Shown: positions 1 to 9,722, numbered from the stretch's first letter. The stretch is DNA of 32,991 bases from Flavobacteriaceae bacterium (GCA_017852395.1 JAFMLE010000019.1:1-32991), one strand, 5' to 3'. Made by a program: numbers and translations. Notes: generated by a model from the letters alone, not told the origin.

Positions 1-297
1 CAAGGCATGGCTGCAGAAATTGCTACTGGAATACTGCTGATCAGTAAAATTCGATCACAAAATCTTAACGTTTCTTCATTAGTTATTGCCAATGAAGCAG
101 AATTTACAAAAAAAGCGGTTGGTAAAATTACCTTTCAATGCAATGAGGGCGAAAGTATCGACCAACTGATCAATACGCTAAATGCCACAAAACAACCACA
201 AACCATCTGGCTTAAAGCCGTTGGAGCAGACGAGAGTGGGGCTGTTGTAGCAACGTTTAAATTTAAATGGTCCATAAAAATCAGAACTCATGAATAA
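1..297 (+). CDS. DUF4442 / hotdog-fold thioesterase-like protein, 5' truncated
   Basis: Only the C-terminal part of the gene is in the window. The reading frame is open from base 1 (Q-G before the first Met), so the real start lies upstream and the ATG at 7 is probably internal. The first visible residues, G-M-A-A-E-I-A-T-G, resemble the central helix of DUF4442 and PaaI-type hotdog proteins, where a small-residue helix contains an acidic residue. The rest reads as the beta strands that finish such a fold (for example V-G-K-I-T-F-Q-C and V-A-T-F-K-F-K-W). Enzymatic activity is not established for the DUF4442 group. The stop overlaps the start of the next gene by 8 bases, so the two are probably translationally coupled. 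Family assignment is by pattern only and the fragment is short. Confidence 0.6.
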   Translation, partial: QGMAAEIATGILLISKIRSQNLNVSSLVIANEAEFTKKAVGKITFQCNEGESIDQLINTLNATKQPQTIWLKAVGADESGAVVATFKFKWSIKIRTHE

Positions 298-1267
298 ACC
301 GGATTTTATCAATCAATTAGCGGTACCTGTTGTAGCTGCACCCATGTTTCTTATCTCTGATCCAGAATTGGTCATAGCGTGCTGTAAAAACGGTATAGTA
401 GGTACTTTTCCTGCGCTCAATCAGCGTACTACAGAAGGTTTTGAGCAATGGGTGGTACAAATCAAAACCGCACTGGCTCAATTTGAGGAAGAAACCGGAA
501 AAAAGGCAGCACCTTTTGGTGTCAATCTAATCGTCAACCCAACGAACATTCGTGTACAACCCGATTTAGAAATATGTATTAAACATAAAGTGCCTATTAT
601 TATCACCTCACTGGGTGCTGTTTCGCAATTGGTAGATGCTGTTCATAGTTATGGTGGGTTGGTTTTTCATGATATTATCAAAAAACGACATGCCGAAAAA
701 GCCGCCGAAGCAGGCGTCGATGGTCTAATCCTTGTCGCTGGTGGTGCTGGAGGGCATGCAGGAACACTGCACCCTATTGCGCTAATCAATGAAATAAAGA
801 AATTTTTTCATAAAACCATTTTGCTCTCGGGCTGTTTGAGTAACGGAAATGACGTTGCGAGTGCCCTACAAATGGGCGCAGATCTCGCTTATATGGGGAC
901 CCGTTTTATCAACGTTACGGAAAGTAAAGCCGACGAAGCGTACAAAAAAATGATCATCGACAGTAAGGCCGAAGACATTGTCTATACCGCGGCAGTATCG
1001 GGAGTTCATGGTAGTTTTATACGAGCCAGTCTCGAAGCGGTAGGCATAACAGAAGAGCAATGGAAGGACTCTAAAAAAATAGATTTTGGATCAAACCCCA
1101 ATGCAATTAAGGAAGAAGCCAATGCTTGGAAAAATATTTGGTCTGCAGGGCAGGGGGTTACCGCCATTGATGACAATCCATCCGTTAACGAATTGGTTGC
1201 AAGGCTAAAATCTGAATTTTTGGAAGCAATTACAAAGCAACAACAATTGCTCACAACCTACAAATGA
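290..1267 (+). CDS. Nitronate monooxygenase (2-nitropropane dioxygenase family)
   Basis: A 325-aa FMN-dependent TIM-barrel enzyme of the nitronate monooxygenase / 2-nitropropane dioxygenase family, which oxidises alkyl nitronates such as propionate-3-nitronate. Visible family features are the N-terminal V-A-A-P-M-F strand, the G-V-N-L-I-V-N segment, the H-D-I-I-K-K-R-H stretch, the glycine-rich A-G-G-A-G-G-H-A-G-T loop carrying the expected catalytic histidine, and G-A-D-L-A-Y-M-G-T-R-F near the phosphate-binding end. Length fits the family. The ATG at 290 lies inside the end of the DUF4442-like gene, suggesting coupled translation. The gene converges with the AI-2E permease gene, with only 5 bases between the stops. 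Physiological substrate cannot be told from sequence. Confidence 0.9.
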   Translation: MNKPDFINQLAVPVVAAPMFLISDPELVIACCKNGIVGTFPALNQRTTEGFEQWVVQIKTALAQFEEETGKKAAPFGVNLIVNPTNIRVQPDLEICIKHKVPIIITSLGAVSQLVDAVHSYGGLVFHDIIKKRHAEKAAEAGVDGLILVAGGAGGHAGTLHPIALINEIKKFFHKTILLSGCLSNGNDVASALQMGADLAYMGTRFINVTESKADEAYKKMIIDSKAEDIVYTAAVSGVHGSFIRASLEAVGITEEQWKDSKKIDFGSNPNAIKEEANAWKNIWSAGQGVTAIDDNPSVNELVARLKSEFLEAITKQQQLLTTYK

Positions 1268-1272
1268 TAGGG

Positions 1273-2361
1273 TTAGAGCCTTTTGGTAACCGATTTCACT
1301 ATTTTATTATCGGACAAAAAGATTTTGAGCACCACCTTTAGCGCTGTATACGCAGGAATTGCTAAAATCATTCCCATAGGCCCAAAAAGGGTTCCGGTCG
1401 CCAAAATCACGATAAAAATCTCGAGCGGATGGGACTTTACACTGTTCGAAAAAATAAACGGTTGGCTGAAAAAATTATCGATCAATTGCCCAACCACAAA
1501 GCCAATCATCACATAGATCGCCTTGGGCAAAATAACAGCGCTAAAATTGGCGTCCAAATTGCTCGTCATCGTCAAGAGTAGCATCAACACCCCTCCAATT
1601 ATAGGTCCTAGATACGGGATCAAATTGAGCAAGGCACACAAAAAAGCGATTACAAACGCATTGGGAATCCCAACCAACAACAATACCCCAAAATAGACCA
1701 CCAATAAAATCAGAATTTGAATCAGCAAGCCGATAAAATAACGGGATAGTAGTTGTTTGATTTTCAATATCGAGGCACTGGTTTTGTCTGTATATTCGTC
1801 TTTGACCAAGGTCAATAATATTCTTTCGAGAAGTTTGCTGTCTTTTAATAAGAAAAAAGAAATAAAAAGCACCGAAAACAGCCCAATGGTAAAATCACCA
1901 AGTATTCCGATAATACTGTTTAAAAAATTAGGAACTGCGCTTAAATTGATCGAGTTAAAAAGAGATCCTGAGCGAAGTTGTTGCTGCCAAAATTGATTGT
2001 CTAACTGGAGGTATTCGGTGATTTCGGCCATCAATAATCCAATGTTTTTTTCGAGTTCTTCGACGTTGAGCAAGGAGAGGTTACCTCCCTGTTTTACGAT
2101 TAAAGGCACAAAAAGTGAAACGATTCCTACAACGATGCCCAACAAAATGGCTATCGTTAGGGTGGTTGCCAATAGATTGTTGAATTTGAGCCGCTTGGTT
2201 AAAAAAAGTGAAATCGGGCGGCCAACAAGTGCAATAACCGCAGCGATTGCAAAATAGATAATGATGGACTGCAACTCGTAAAGTACCCACAAGAAAATTG
2301 CGAGCCCCAAGAGTTGAAATAAAGCGCGAATGATTCCTTTTGCGATTTGTTTATCTTCCAT
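1273..2361 (-). CDS. AI-2E family transporter (PerM/YdiK-like permease)
   Basis: A 362-aa polytopic inner-membrane protein. Hydrophobic segments sit near residues 10-35 and 60-85, then after a soluble stretch around 150-175, and as several further helices from about 210 to 345. This matches the eight-helix AI-2E/PerM family plan: two N-terminal helix pairs, a central soluble region, then a helix-rich C-terminal half with a G-P-I-I-G-G type motif (here Y-L-G-P-I-I-G-G-V). The family was named for autoinducer-2 export in E. coli, but members also act as Na+/H+ antiporters or have unknown substrates. It is the last gene of the tsaD-rsmE-permease run, 46 bases after rsmE. Substrate is unknown. 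Confidence 0.88.
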   Translation of the reverse strand: MEDKQIAKGIIRALFQLLGLAIFLWVLYELQSIIIYFAIAAVIALVGRPISLFLTKRLKFNNLLATTLTIAILLGIVVGIVSLFVPLIVKQGGNLSLLNVEELEKNIGLLMAEITEYLQLDNQFWQQQLRSGSLFNSINLSAVPNFLNSIIGILGDFTIGLFSVLFISFFLLKDSKLLERILLTLVKDEYTDKTSASILKIKQLLSRYFIGLLIQILILLVVYFGVLLLVGIPNAFVIAFLCALLNLIPYLGPIIGGVLMLLLTMTSNLDANFSAVILPKAIYVMIGFVVGQLIDNFFSQPFIFSNSVKSHPLEIFIVILATGTLFGPMGMILAIPAYTALKVVLKIFLSDNKIVKSVTKRL

Positions 2362-2407
2362 ATCGTTTTTAAAGATAAAAAAAGAATTAGTTTCGTTTCA
2401 TCAACAA

Positions 2408-3112
2408 TTAGATTTCCTTGAGTGCAATTGTTAAGCAAGCGACAATTCCGGCGGTTTCGGTTCGATAACGTGCCGGCCCAAGATCAACTTCGATGGCTTT
2501 TGTACGGGATGTTATTTGTTCAATTTCTTTTTCCGAAAAATCCCCTTCTGGGCCAATCAACACCGTATACTCCTTTTTCCTGGCTATTGAATTCAAAGCG
2601 GTTTTGTTTCCGGGTTTGCAGTGGGCGACGAGCAGTTCGTTGTTTTTTTCCTGTTCCAAAAAATCTTTAAAAGCAGTAAGCGGTTGTAAATCGGGCAAAT
2701 AAAACCTTTGAGATTGCTTCATGGCACTGCCCAATATTTTATTCCAACGTTCGTGTTTTATGATTTTTCGTTCTGAGTGATCGCACAACAGCGGTGTGAT
2801 TTTTGTAAGACCAATTTCAGTCACTTTTTCTAAAAACCACTCGATGCGATCATTGCTTTTGGTGGGAGCAATGGCGATATGAAGCGAATAGGGAAGGGGC
2901 GGGTGTTCTTTTTGATAGGTGCATATTAGCTGAACTTTTTTGGAGAAAATTGCCGCAATTTGACCTTGCCATTCCAAACCCTTTCCATTTGTGAGTAGGA
3001 GTAAATCGCCAACTTTTTTTCGTAGTACTTTGCTGATGTGTTGGGCTTCTTCTCCCTCAAGAATGCATTCAGTCGTTGCGCTAGTAAGTGATTTGAGATA
3101 GAACAGATCCAT
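2408..3112 (-). CDS. rsmE: 16S rRNA (uracil(1498)-N(3))-methyltransferase
   Basis: A 234-aa SPOUT-class methyltransferase that methylates N3 of U1498 in 16S rRNA helix 44 using S-adenosylmethionine. It has the RsmE layout: an N-terminal PUA-like RNA-binding part (about residues 1-70, with H-I-S-K-V-L-R-K-K-V-G-D) and a C-terminal trefoil-knot domain. The knot carries V-L-I-G-P-E-G-D-F-S-E-K-E, then L-G-P-A-R-Y-R-T-E-T-A-G, corresponding to the usual L-R-x-E-T-A motif. Length is typical. Its ATG follows the tsaD stop after a single base, so the two are almost certainly co-translated from one mRNA. Confidence 0.95.
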   Translation of the reverse strand: MDLFYLKSLTSATTECILEGEEAQHISKVLRKKVGDLLLLTNGKGLEWQGQIAAIFSKKVQLICTYQKEHPPLPYSLHIAIAPTKSNDRIEWFLEKVTEIGLTKITPLLCDHSERKIIKHERWNKILGSAMKQSQRFYLPDLQPLTAFKDFLEQEKNNELLVAHCKPGNKTALNSIARKKEYTVLIGPEGDFSEKEIEQITSRTKAIEVDLGPARYRTETAGIVACLTIALKEI

Positions 3113-3113
3113 A

Positions 3114-4136
3114 TTAAAATTTTAGTCGTGGATCGGCCACCGCATCCAAGGTTCCAAATTGTTGCTGTTGAAATTTTAGCGCTCCTACAATCGCTATCAT
3201 GGCTGCATTGTCTGTGGTGTACTCGAAGGGTGGAATAAAAACCTCCCAATCCGAGGTGTTTTTTTTGAGCTCCAAGACACGACGAATTTCACTGTTTGCC
3301 GATACGCCTCCGCCAATAACCACGTTTTTAATTTTTGTATCAGCAACCACCTGTTCTATTTTTTTTAGTATGACTTCAATCAAGGTAAACTGAAGGCTGG
3401 CACATAGATCTTCTAAATTGTTTGCTATAAAATTGGGCTGTTTTTGGGTGTTTTTGTGCAAAAAATTGATGAAAGCTGTTTTGAGTCCACTATAACTTAC
3501 ATCATATCCCGGTACTTTTGGTATGGGAAATTGGAACCGGTTTGGACGTCCGTTTTTGGCCAAACGGTCAACCGCAGGACCAGAAGGATAGGACAATCCC
3601 ATGACTTTACCGCATTTGTCAAATGCTTCACCAATAGCGTCGTCTAGTGTTGTTCCCAACAATTCCATATCAAAATAATCTCTGACCAAAACCAATTGAG
3701 TATGTCCTCCTGATAAGGTTACTCCAATAAATGGAAAATCTGGGGTTTGCATGTTTTCTTGTTCGATAAAATGGGCGAGTAGATGGGCCTGCATGTGATT
3801 TACTTCAATCAACGGAATATCTAGTGCCAAGGCCAAAGACTTTGCAAAAGAACCACCTACAAGCAATGAACCTAACAGGCCGGGTCCTTGAGTATAGGCA
3901 ATGGCGTCCAACTGTGACACGTCAATATGTGCACTACGAAGTGCTTGGTCAACCACTGGGACGATATTGCTTTGATGTGCTCGGGAGGCTAATTCGGGGA
4001 CAACACCTCCATATTGTTCATGAATTTTTTGGTTTGCAATACAATTTGATAGTACTTTGTTATGGGCAATAACCGCTGCTGCCGTGTCGTCACAGGAAGA
4101 TTCGATACCCAGTATGTAGGACGGTTGTTTCATCAA
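3114..4136 (-). CDS. tsaD: tRNA N6-adenosine threonylcarbamoyltransferase
   Basis: A 340-aa member of the Kae1/TsaD family. It transfers the threonylcarbamoyl group to A37 of ANN-decoding tRNAs, working with TsaB and TsaE. The ASKHA nucleotide-binding signature G-I-E-S-S-C-D-D-T-A is at residues 10-19. The metal-binding H-M-Q-A-H motif is near residue 113, followed by the phosphate loop L-S-G-G-H-T-Q-L, and the C-terminal half has V-V-I-G-G-G-V-S-A-N. All match the bacterial enzyme, and length is normal. It is the first gene of the minus operon with rsmE and the permease. Its 5' end overlaps the 5' end of the divergent tamB-like gene, so both promoters must lie within coding sequence or in the very short shared region. 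Confidence 0.97.
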   Translation of the reverse strand: MMKQPSYILGIESSCDDTAAAVIAHNKVLSNCIANQKIHEQYGGVVPELASRAHQSNIVPVVDQALRSAHIDVSQLDAIAYTQGPGLLGSLLVGGSFAKSLALALDIPLIEVNHMQAHLLAHFIEQENMQTPDFPFIGVTLSGGHTQLVLVRDYFDMELLGTTLDDAIGEAFDKCGKVMGLSYPSGPAVDRLAKNGRPNRFQFPIPKVPGYDVSYSGLKTAFINFLHKNTQKQPNFIANNLEDLCASLQFTLIEVILKKIEQVVADTKIKNVVIGGGVSANSEIRRVLELKKNTSDWEVFIPPFEYTTDNAAMIAIVGALKFQQQQFGTLDAVADPRLKF

Positions 4137-7100
4137 CGTTTAGGCAAAACAAAATTACTGTTTATTATCAAAACGAATTATAAAATAGGGCGCAATATAG
4201 CAATCACCATTTTGTTGCTGGTCATTCTGGTGGTTGTTGGGCTTTTTTCTTCCGTTATCCAAACCCGATTGGCCAATCAAATCACCCAATCACTCAACGA
4301 AACCTATGATACAGGAATTCGGATTGGCAAAACCAGCATCAACATCAATGGAAGCATTGTTCTCAGAGATGTGATAGCGCGTGACCACCATCAAGACACC
4401 CTTTTTTATATACAAAAGTTGGCGACAAATTCTAAAGGAGTCCGAGCGCTTGCCAATGGAGAATTTGAATTTGAAACTGCAAAAATCTCCGGCTTTAAAA
4501 GTAAAATCATCCATTATCCAGACGAACAAAGTGATAACCTAGCGCAATTTATTCGGAAGCTGCAATCGCAAAAAAAAGCCGCTAAAAATGCCACTTTGTT
4601 GAAAATCCAAAACTTAGAACTTCAAAATGGTGAGGTGCTTTGGGACGCTCATAAACCAACGGATAACCTACCAAAACGCGTGCACAACCTTGAGGTAGCA
4701 TTGCACGATTTTTATTTGATGGGCAATGTGCTTGAAATGGAAATCCAAAACCTTAAACTGGACACCAATCTACCGTTGACTGTCAACCGCCTATCAGGTC
4801 ATTATTGGAGTTCTGACTGTCAAATTGTACTTCGAGATTTTAGACTTCAAACACCTGAAAGTCAATTTACAGGCTATTTTGAAATGGATTACCCTCAGGG
4901 AGGGTGGACGGATTTTGCATCGCAAGTACAACTTGATTTGGATTTAGACACATTGACTGTTGCCAATGATGTACAGGCTTTATTTCTCAACGAAAATAAT
5001 CCTAAAAACACTTTGACAGGTGCCCTTAGGTTTAAGGGGAGCGTCAATGATTTTGAAAGTACTGTAAAACAACTTCGATGGGGGGACACACAGTGGTCTG
5101 GATCGTTTGCTGCCAAAAATATCTTAGACAATGAAACGGCTTCGTTTGAGGCAGAAATTGCTTCAACTACTATTGGTCGGTCGCTTTCTACCTACATTCT
5201 AGCCCAAAATCCCCGTTGGGCACCACAGGCTTCTTGGATCAACGACCTTGCTGTTTGGAACATTGGGGGCAGGCTGAATTATCAAAAACAGTCGCTGAAC
5301 ACCCAACTAACGGGTCAACAAGCAAATGCATCTTTTGACCTGTTGTTGCAAACTAAAGGGCCCCTCAAAAAAATAGAAAACTATAAAGCACGGCTGTCCA
5401 TAAAAAATATTGACTTGGCAAAATACATTTCCGAAAATGATCAAAGTCAATGGAGCGGTCAGCTCGAATTACAAGGCCAAGGAACCGATCGCTATACTGC
5501 TAATGCAAAGTGGTCTCTGCAGTTTGACGAAATTGTATATAACAATCAAAAAATCGAATCCCTTAGCGCCGAAGGTAATTTGTCCCGAGGAACACTCAAT
5601 ACCAAAACTGAGGTCCAGAGCGCCCTTATTTCGGCCAACTTGATCAGCACTCATAGCCTGTCAAAGAGCAATTCGAGGCACACCTTTGTCTGTTCAATCG
5701 ATAAACTCGATTTGAGTTCTTTGAGCACATCGGGCAATCTTCCCCTGCGTTTAAATACCAAGATTATAGGTACGCTAAGAGGCAATTCGATACCCCAAAT
5801 GGTGGGTAACCTTTCTTTTGAAGAAAGTGCACTCACGCTCGGAAGTGATACCACAATTTTCAAAAATTTTATTGCACGCTTAGATCGAAAAAATGCACAA
5901 CGAACTGTAGAAATACTCAATTCAGAAATTGTAGACGGATCGATTATTGGAAACTATCGCTTACAGGCATTACCCTCATTGTTACGTGCTACTATAGATC
6001 GGGCGTTTCCAGTTTTTACAACTTCCAAAACACGTGCCGAGGGAAGTGCACTGGTAGATTTGCGAATTGGTTCTAAGGTGCTTAAGGCAATAGACCCAAA
6101 TATCGTTTCTGATGAGCCCATTTTGATCACCGGCAAGCTCAGTGACCAAGAGCCTAACGCCTATTTGAAATTGGAAACGCCCATTTTTAGAGCACCCGAA
6201 CTGACCGCTGAAAACATTTCTGTTTTGATTGCACCCGAAGTCGATCAAGAGAGTGTTTTAGAGATCGGAAAATTGCAAATTAAGGACTACTCATTCAATG
6301 CGCTACGAGCAACGAGTGATTTGATTGAAAAAAAAATCAGCTTACACCTTTCAGCCACTGGGGGACAGGACAACCAAGATGTCTATGATTTGTATTTTGA
6401 ACAAGAGCAGCAGCCCAAAAAACAGTTGTTTACGATCCTCCCTTCTCAAATACGTTTTAGAAACAATACCTGGCAAGTCAACCCACTAAATCAAGCTGCT
6501 CAAGGTGTGGAGTTAGATTTGGAAACCGGCACCTTTAACATCAATAATATTAGTGTAACAACCGATCAGTATGGATTGGCTTTTTCGGGTTACTACAATC
6601 AAGAAAATGATTTTGAGATTGCTTTGGCATTAGACCAAGTAGAGATTGCATCAATTTTGCCTCAGCCCAACCAATTTTATTTTGAGGGAGTGGCAACTTC
6701 AAGGCTGCAAATCAAACGCTCACAACTCGAAAATATTTTTATTTTGAATGGCATCATTGAAGATCTAAAAATCAATGGGGCCGATCAGGGTAGGTTTAAA
6801 ATCAACAGCCAGGGAAATACAAAAATCAACGCGTATGCTATTGATTTTTCTTTGATAAAATCAGAAGCGCAAACCTTATCTGGAAGGGGAAACTTGACCT
6901 TTACAGCAGCACAGCCTCGTTTGGACCTCAACATCGATTTTCAAAATTTTGATCTCGCCCTGTTGCAACCGCTTGGAGGCAGCTCGATTACCGACTTTTC
7001 GGGTTCTTTGGAGGGTAACGCTAACCTCTTTGGGCCCCTAAACAATCTAAGCCACCAGGGTGAACTCTCGCTCAAGAATGCACAATTATTTATTCCATAC

Positions 7101-8576
7101 ATCAATAAAGGGCTTATTTTCGAGCCCCAACAATCCGTGTTGTTGACCGATCAAAATTTCACCTTCAGAAATGCCCTTATCACTACAGATGGCTCCGCGG
7201 GTACTGCGCTTCTAAACGGAACGATTTCCCACAATAGATTTAAAGATTGGGCGATTGATTTTAAATTTAATACCGCTGGCATTCAAATTTTAAATAAAAA
7301 AGAAACACCCGATGCGCTTTTTTATGGTACTGGTTTTTTTGAAGGGCAAATCGCGCTAACAGGGTCCTTCAAAAATCCTTTATTAGCGCTTTATGGCAAA
7401 ACAAATCCAGGGACTTCCATAAAAATCCCGTGGATTGAAGCCTACAATGTTTCGGACGCCTCATTTGTCAATTTTGTTGCTAAAAGCGAATCTGATAAAG
7501 CACCTTCATTGCGTGAGAAAGAGGACGCAAATGGTCTTGACATGCGCTTTGAACTCGAGGTTACTCCCGAAGCAGAGATTGAAATTGTTATTGATGAAGT
7601 TTCGAAAAGCTATCTAAAAGGGAACGGTTCTGGAAATTTACTGATGGAAATAGACACCAAAGGCAAATTTAACATGTGGGGAGATTTTATCGCGCAACAA
7701 GGGATTTATAATTTTAAGAACTTGGGTGTTATTGACAAAAAGTTCAACGTAAAGCCAGGAGGTACCATTGTTTGGGAGGGCGACCCGCTCGGTGCTCAAA
7801 TGCAACTAGAAGCCGTGTATCAGGTCCCCGGTGGGGCCAATCCAGCACTTTTGTTAGACAACCCTGATTTTAACAGAAAAATACCCACCGAGGTACTTAT
7901 TCGGTTGCAGGGGGATCTGCTAAAACCCGAAAACCCTTTGTTTGAAATCGATTTTCCAAATACTGGAGGTACCGTGGTCACGGAGTTGCAATACCGTTTG
8001 AACGACCCACAACGTGCTCAGCTTCAAGCCATCTCGCTACTGTCTCAAGGGATTTTTATCAATGATGTTGGCGTCTCAGTTCAGGGATTGGCGAACAATC
8101 TTTATGAAAAGGCCTCTGATGTATTTTCTAGCCTTGTGGGCGAAGAGAATGAAAAACTAAAAATAGGCGTAAATTATTTGCAAGGAGACAAAAGTAGCCC
8201 GGTAGAAATTGTCTCCGAAGACCGATTGGGCTTAACGCTTTCAACACAGTTGAGTGATCGTATTTTGGTCAATGGAAAAATTGGTGTGCCGGTTGGAGGT
8301 GTAGAAGAGACTTTGATCGTCGGAGATGTTCAGATAGATTTTATTCTTAACGAAGCGGGGTCGTTGCGAGCCAAAGTCTTTAACAAAGAAAATGAATTTC
8401 GATATTTTGGTGATGAGCTTGGTTATACTCAAGGCTTGGGACTGTCTTATCAGGTAGACTTCAATACGTTTTCGGATTTGATTCAAAAAATCATTAAAAA
8501 AGAACAAAAGAAAGCCAACTACCGGGCTACTCCCAAAACGACAGGTCTCGGACTTCAATTCATAAACAAGCAATAA
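4125..8576 (+). CDS. tamB: TamB-like translocation/assembly module protein
   Basis: About 1,480 residues with an N-terminal membrane anchor (N-I-A-I-T-I-L-L-L-V-I-L-V-V-V-G), followed by a very long beta-rich AsmA/TamB-type region. The C-terminal DUF490 domain reads, around residue 1190 onward, M-W-G-D-F-I-A-Q-Q-G-I-Y-N-F, then G-G-T-I-V-W-E-G-D-P, and ends with repeated L-S-D-R-I-L-V-N-G-K-I-G type strands. TamB-family proteins bridge inner and outer membranes, supporting outer-membrane protein insertion or phospholipid transport. The start is uncertain: no in-frame ATG exists between the tsaD start and the membrane segment. The only upstream ATG, at 4062, would overlap tsaD by 75 bases. TTG at 4125 is my choice; CTG at 4158 is also possible. 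The stop at 8576 is secure. Confidence 0.9.
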   Translation: MFHQRLGKTKLLFIIKTNYKIGRNIAITILLLVILVVVGLFSSVIQTRLANQITQSLNETYDTGIRIGKTSININGSIVLRDVIARDHHQDTLFYIQKLATNSKGVRALANGEFEFETAKISGFKSKIIHYPDEQSDNLAQFIRKLQSQKKAAKNATLLKIQNLELQNGEVLWDAHKPTDNLPKRVHNLEVALHDFYLMGNVLEMEIQNLKLDTNLPLTVNRLSGHYWSSDCQIVLRDFRLQTPESQFTGYFEMDYPQGGWTDFASQVQLDLDLDTLTVANDVQALFLNENNPKNTLTGALRFKGSVNDFESTVKQLRWGDTQWSGSFAAKNILDNETASFEAEIASTTIGRSLSTYILAQNPRWAPQASWINDLAVWNIGGRLNYQKQSLNTQLTGQQANASFDLLLQTKGPLKKIENYKARLSIKNIDLAKYISENDQSQWSGQLELQGQGTDRYTANAKWSLQFDEIVYNNQKIESLSAEGNLSRGTLNTKTEVQSALISANLISTHSLSKSNSRHTFVCSIDKLDLSSLSTSGNLPLRLNTKIIGTLRGNSIPQMVGNLSFEESALTLGSDTTIFKNFIARLDRKNAQRTVEILNSEIVDGSIIGNYRLQALPSLLRATIDRAFPVFTTSKTRAEGSALVDLRIGSKVLKAIDPNIVSDEPILITGKLSDQEPNAYLKLETPIFRAPELTAENISVLIAPEVDQESVLEIGKLQIKDYSFNALRATSDLIEKKISLHLSATGGQDNQDVYDLYFEQEQQPKKQLFTILPSQIRFRNNTWQVNPLNQAAQGVELDLETGTFNINNISVTTDQYGLAFSGYYNQENDFEIALALDQVEIASILPQPNQFYFEGVATSRLQIKRSQLENIFILNGIIEDLKINGADQGRFKINSQGNTKINAYAIDFSLIKSEAQTLSGRGNLTFTAAQPRLDLNIDFQNFDLALLQPLGGSSITDFSGSLEGNANLFGPLNNLSHQGELSLKNAQLFIPYINKGLIFEPQQSVLLTDQNFTFRNALITTDGSAGTALLNGTISHNRFKDWAIDFKFNTAGIQILNKKETPDALFYGTGFFEGQIALTGSFKNPLLALYGKTNPGTSIKIPWIEAYNVSDASFVNFVAKSESDKAPSLREKEDANGLDMRFELEVTPEAEIEIVIDEVSKSYLKGNGSGNLLMEIDTKGKFNMWGDFIAQQGIYNFKNLGVIDKKFNVKPGGTIVWEGDPLGAQMQLEAVYQVPGGANPALLLDNPDFNRKIPTEVLIRLQGDLLKPENPLFEIDFPNTGGTVVTELQYRLNDPQRAQLQAISLLSQGIFINDVGVSVQGLANNLYEKASDVFSSLVGEENEKLKIGVNYLQGDKSSPVEIVSEDRLGLTLSTQLSDRILVNGKIGVPVGGVEETLIVGDVQIDFILNEAGSLRAKVFNKENEFRYFGDELGYTQGLGLSYQVDFNTFSDLIQKIIKKEQKKANYRATPKTTGLGLQFINKQ

Positions 8577-8710
8577 TTGTCAAATACTAACATGGAAAGT
8601 GAATTTTGTTTGGATCGTAAAAAACTCGTTAAAAGAACAAAACAGCTGGGGACTTTTTTTGTTTTGGCAGTCAAAAACATTCAAATAAATAGTAAATTGC
8701 GGCGGATTTT

Positions 8711-9694
8711 ATGAAAGCAATCAAGACTATCGGTGTTTTAACTTCTGGAGGCGACGCCCCCGGGATGAATGCAGCCATTCGAGCGGTGGTACGCACGGCT
8801 GCTTTTCACAAATTGAAATGCGTAGCGATTTTTCAAGGCTATCAAGGCCTTATAGACGACGTAACCCGTGTGATGACACCACGATCGGTAAACAATATCA
8901 TCAACAAAGGTGGCACCATGTTAAAATCGGCACGCTGCCTCGAGTTCCGTACTAAAGAAGGAAGGAAAAAAGCCTTTGAAACCATCCAAAAACACGAAAT
9001 CGATGCCTTAGTCGTAATTGGCGGAGATGGCTCTTTTACCGGAGCGATGATTTTTCAAAAGGAGTTTGACTTACCGGTCATCGGAATACCAGGAACTATT
9101 GACAATGACATCTACGGCACAAGCCACACATTGGGATACGACACTGCGCTAAACACCGTCACAGAGGCAATTGATAAAATTCGAGACACTGCCAGTTCAC
9201 ACAACCGCTTATTTTTTGTCGAAGTCATGGGGCGCGATGCGGGGCATATCGCCTTAAACGCAGGTATTGGTTCGGGTGCTGAAGAAATATTGATCCCCGA
9301 AGAAAATATGGGACTCGATCGTCTTTTAGAATCCCTCAAAAGAAGTGAGAAATCCGGCAAATCTTCAAGTATTGTTGTTATTGCAGAAGGAGATAAAACA
9401 GGAAAAAATGTTTTCGAAATCGCCTCTTATGTAGAAAAAAACCTGCCTTATTATGAGGTGCGTGTTTCAGTACTTGGACACATGCAACGGGGTGGTGCTC
9501 CAAGTTGTTTTGACCGTGTATTGGCCTCAAGAATGGGCGTTTATGCAATAGAAACCCTTTTGGAAGGAAAATCAAATCTTATGGTTGGCATCAAAGATGA
9601 TAACATGATTTTGACCCAATTGGACAAAGCAATCAAAGGAAAATCTAAAATAAATAAAGAACTGATCCGTGTGTCAGACATTTTAACCATATAG
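8711..9694 (+). CDS. pfkA: ATP-dependent 6-phosphofructokinase
   Basis: A 327-aa group I phosphofructokinase catalysing ATP-dependent phosphorylation of fructose 6-phosphate to fructose 1,6-bisphosphate in the cytoplasm. Landmarks are the ATP loop T-S-G-G-D-A-P-G-M-N (11-20), V-I-G-G-D-G-S-F (102-109), the catalytic G-T-I-D-N-D-I (128-134, with D131 as the expected base), the substrate-binding M-G-R (173-175), and G-H-M-Q-R-G-G near residue 258. The glycine in G-G-D-G-S at position 107 is typical of ATP rather than pyrophosphate use. It begins a cluster with gapA and an amino-sugar kinase gene. A 134-base region before it holds a 40-codon ORF ending in the pfkA start codon (see findings). Confidence 0.97.
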   Translation: MKAIKTIGVLTSGGDAPGMNAAIRAVVRTAAFHKLKCVAIFQGYQGLIDDVTRVMTPRSVNNIINKGGTMLKSARCLEFRTKEGRKKAFETIQKHEIDALVVIGGDGSFTGAMIFQKEFDLPVIGIPGTIDNDIYGTSHTLGYDTALNTVTEAIDKIRDTASSHNRLFFVEVMGRDAGHIALNAGIGSGAEEILIPEENMGLDRLLESLKRSEKSGKSSSIVVIAEGDKTGKNVFEIASYVEKNLPYYEVRVSVLGHMQRGGAPSCFDRVLASRMGVYAIETLLEGKSNLMVGIKDDNMILTQLDKAIKGKSKINKELIRVSDILTI

Positions 9695-9722
9695 AATAAT
9701 CAATAATTAATTTAAACTTTAG

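Noticed and set aside
5410-5643. Other ORFs inside tamB, lptD and the GH3 fusion on alternate frames
   Set aside because: They overlap strong coding sequence fully, have no domain features and reflect chance open frames.
8660-8700. pfkA promoter TTTTGG ... TAAATTG
   Set aside because: Spacing of about 26 bases is outside the usual 17-23 and the second element matches only loosely.
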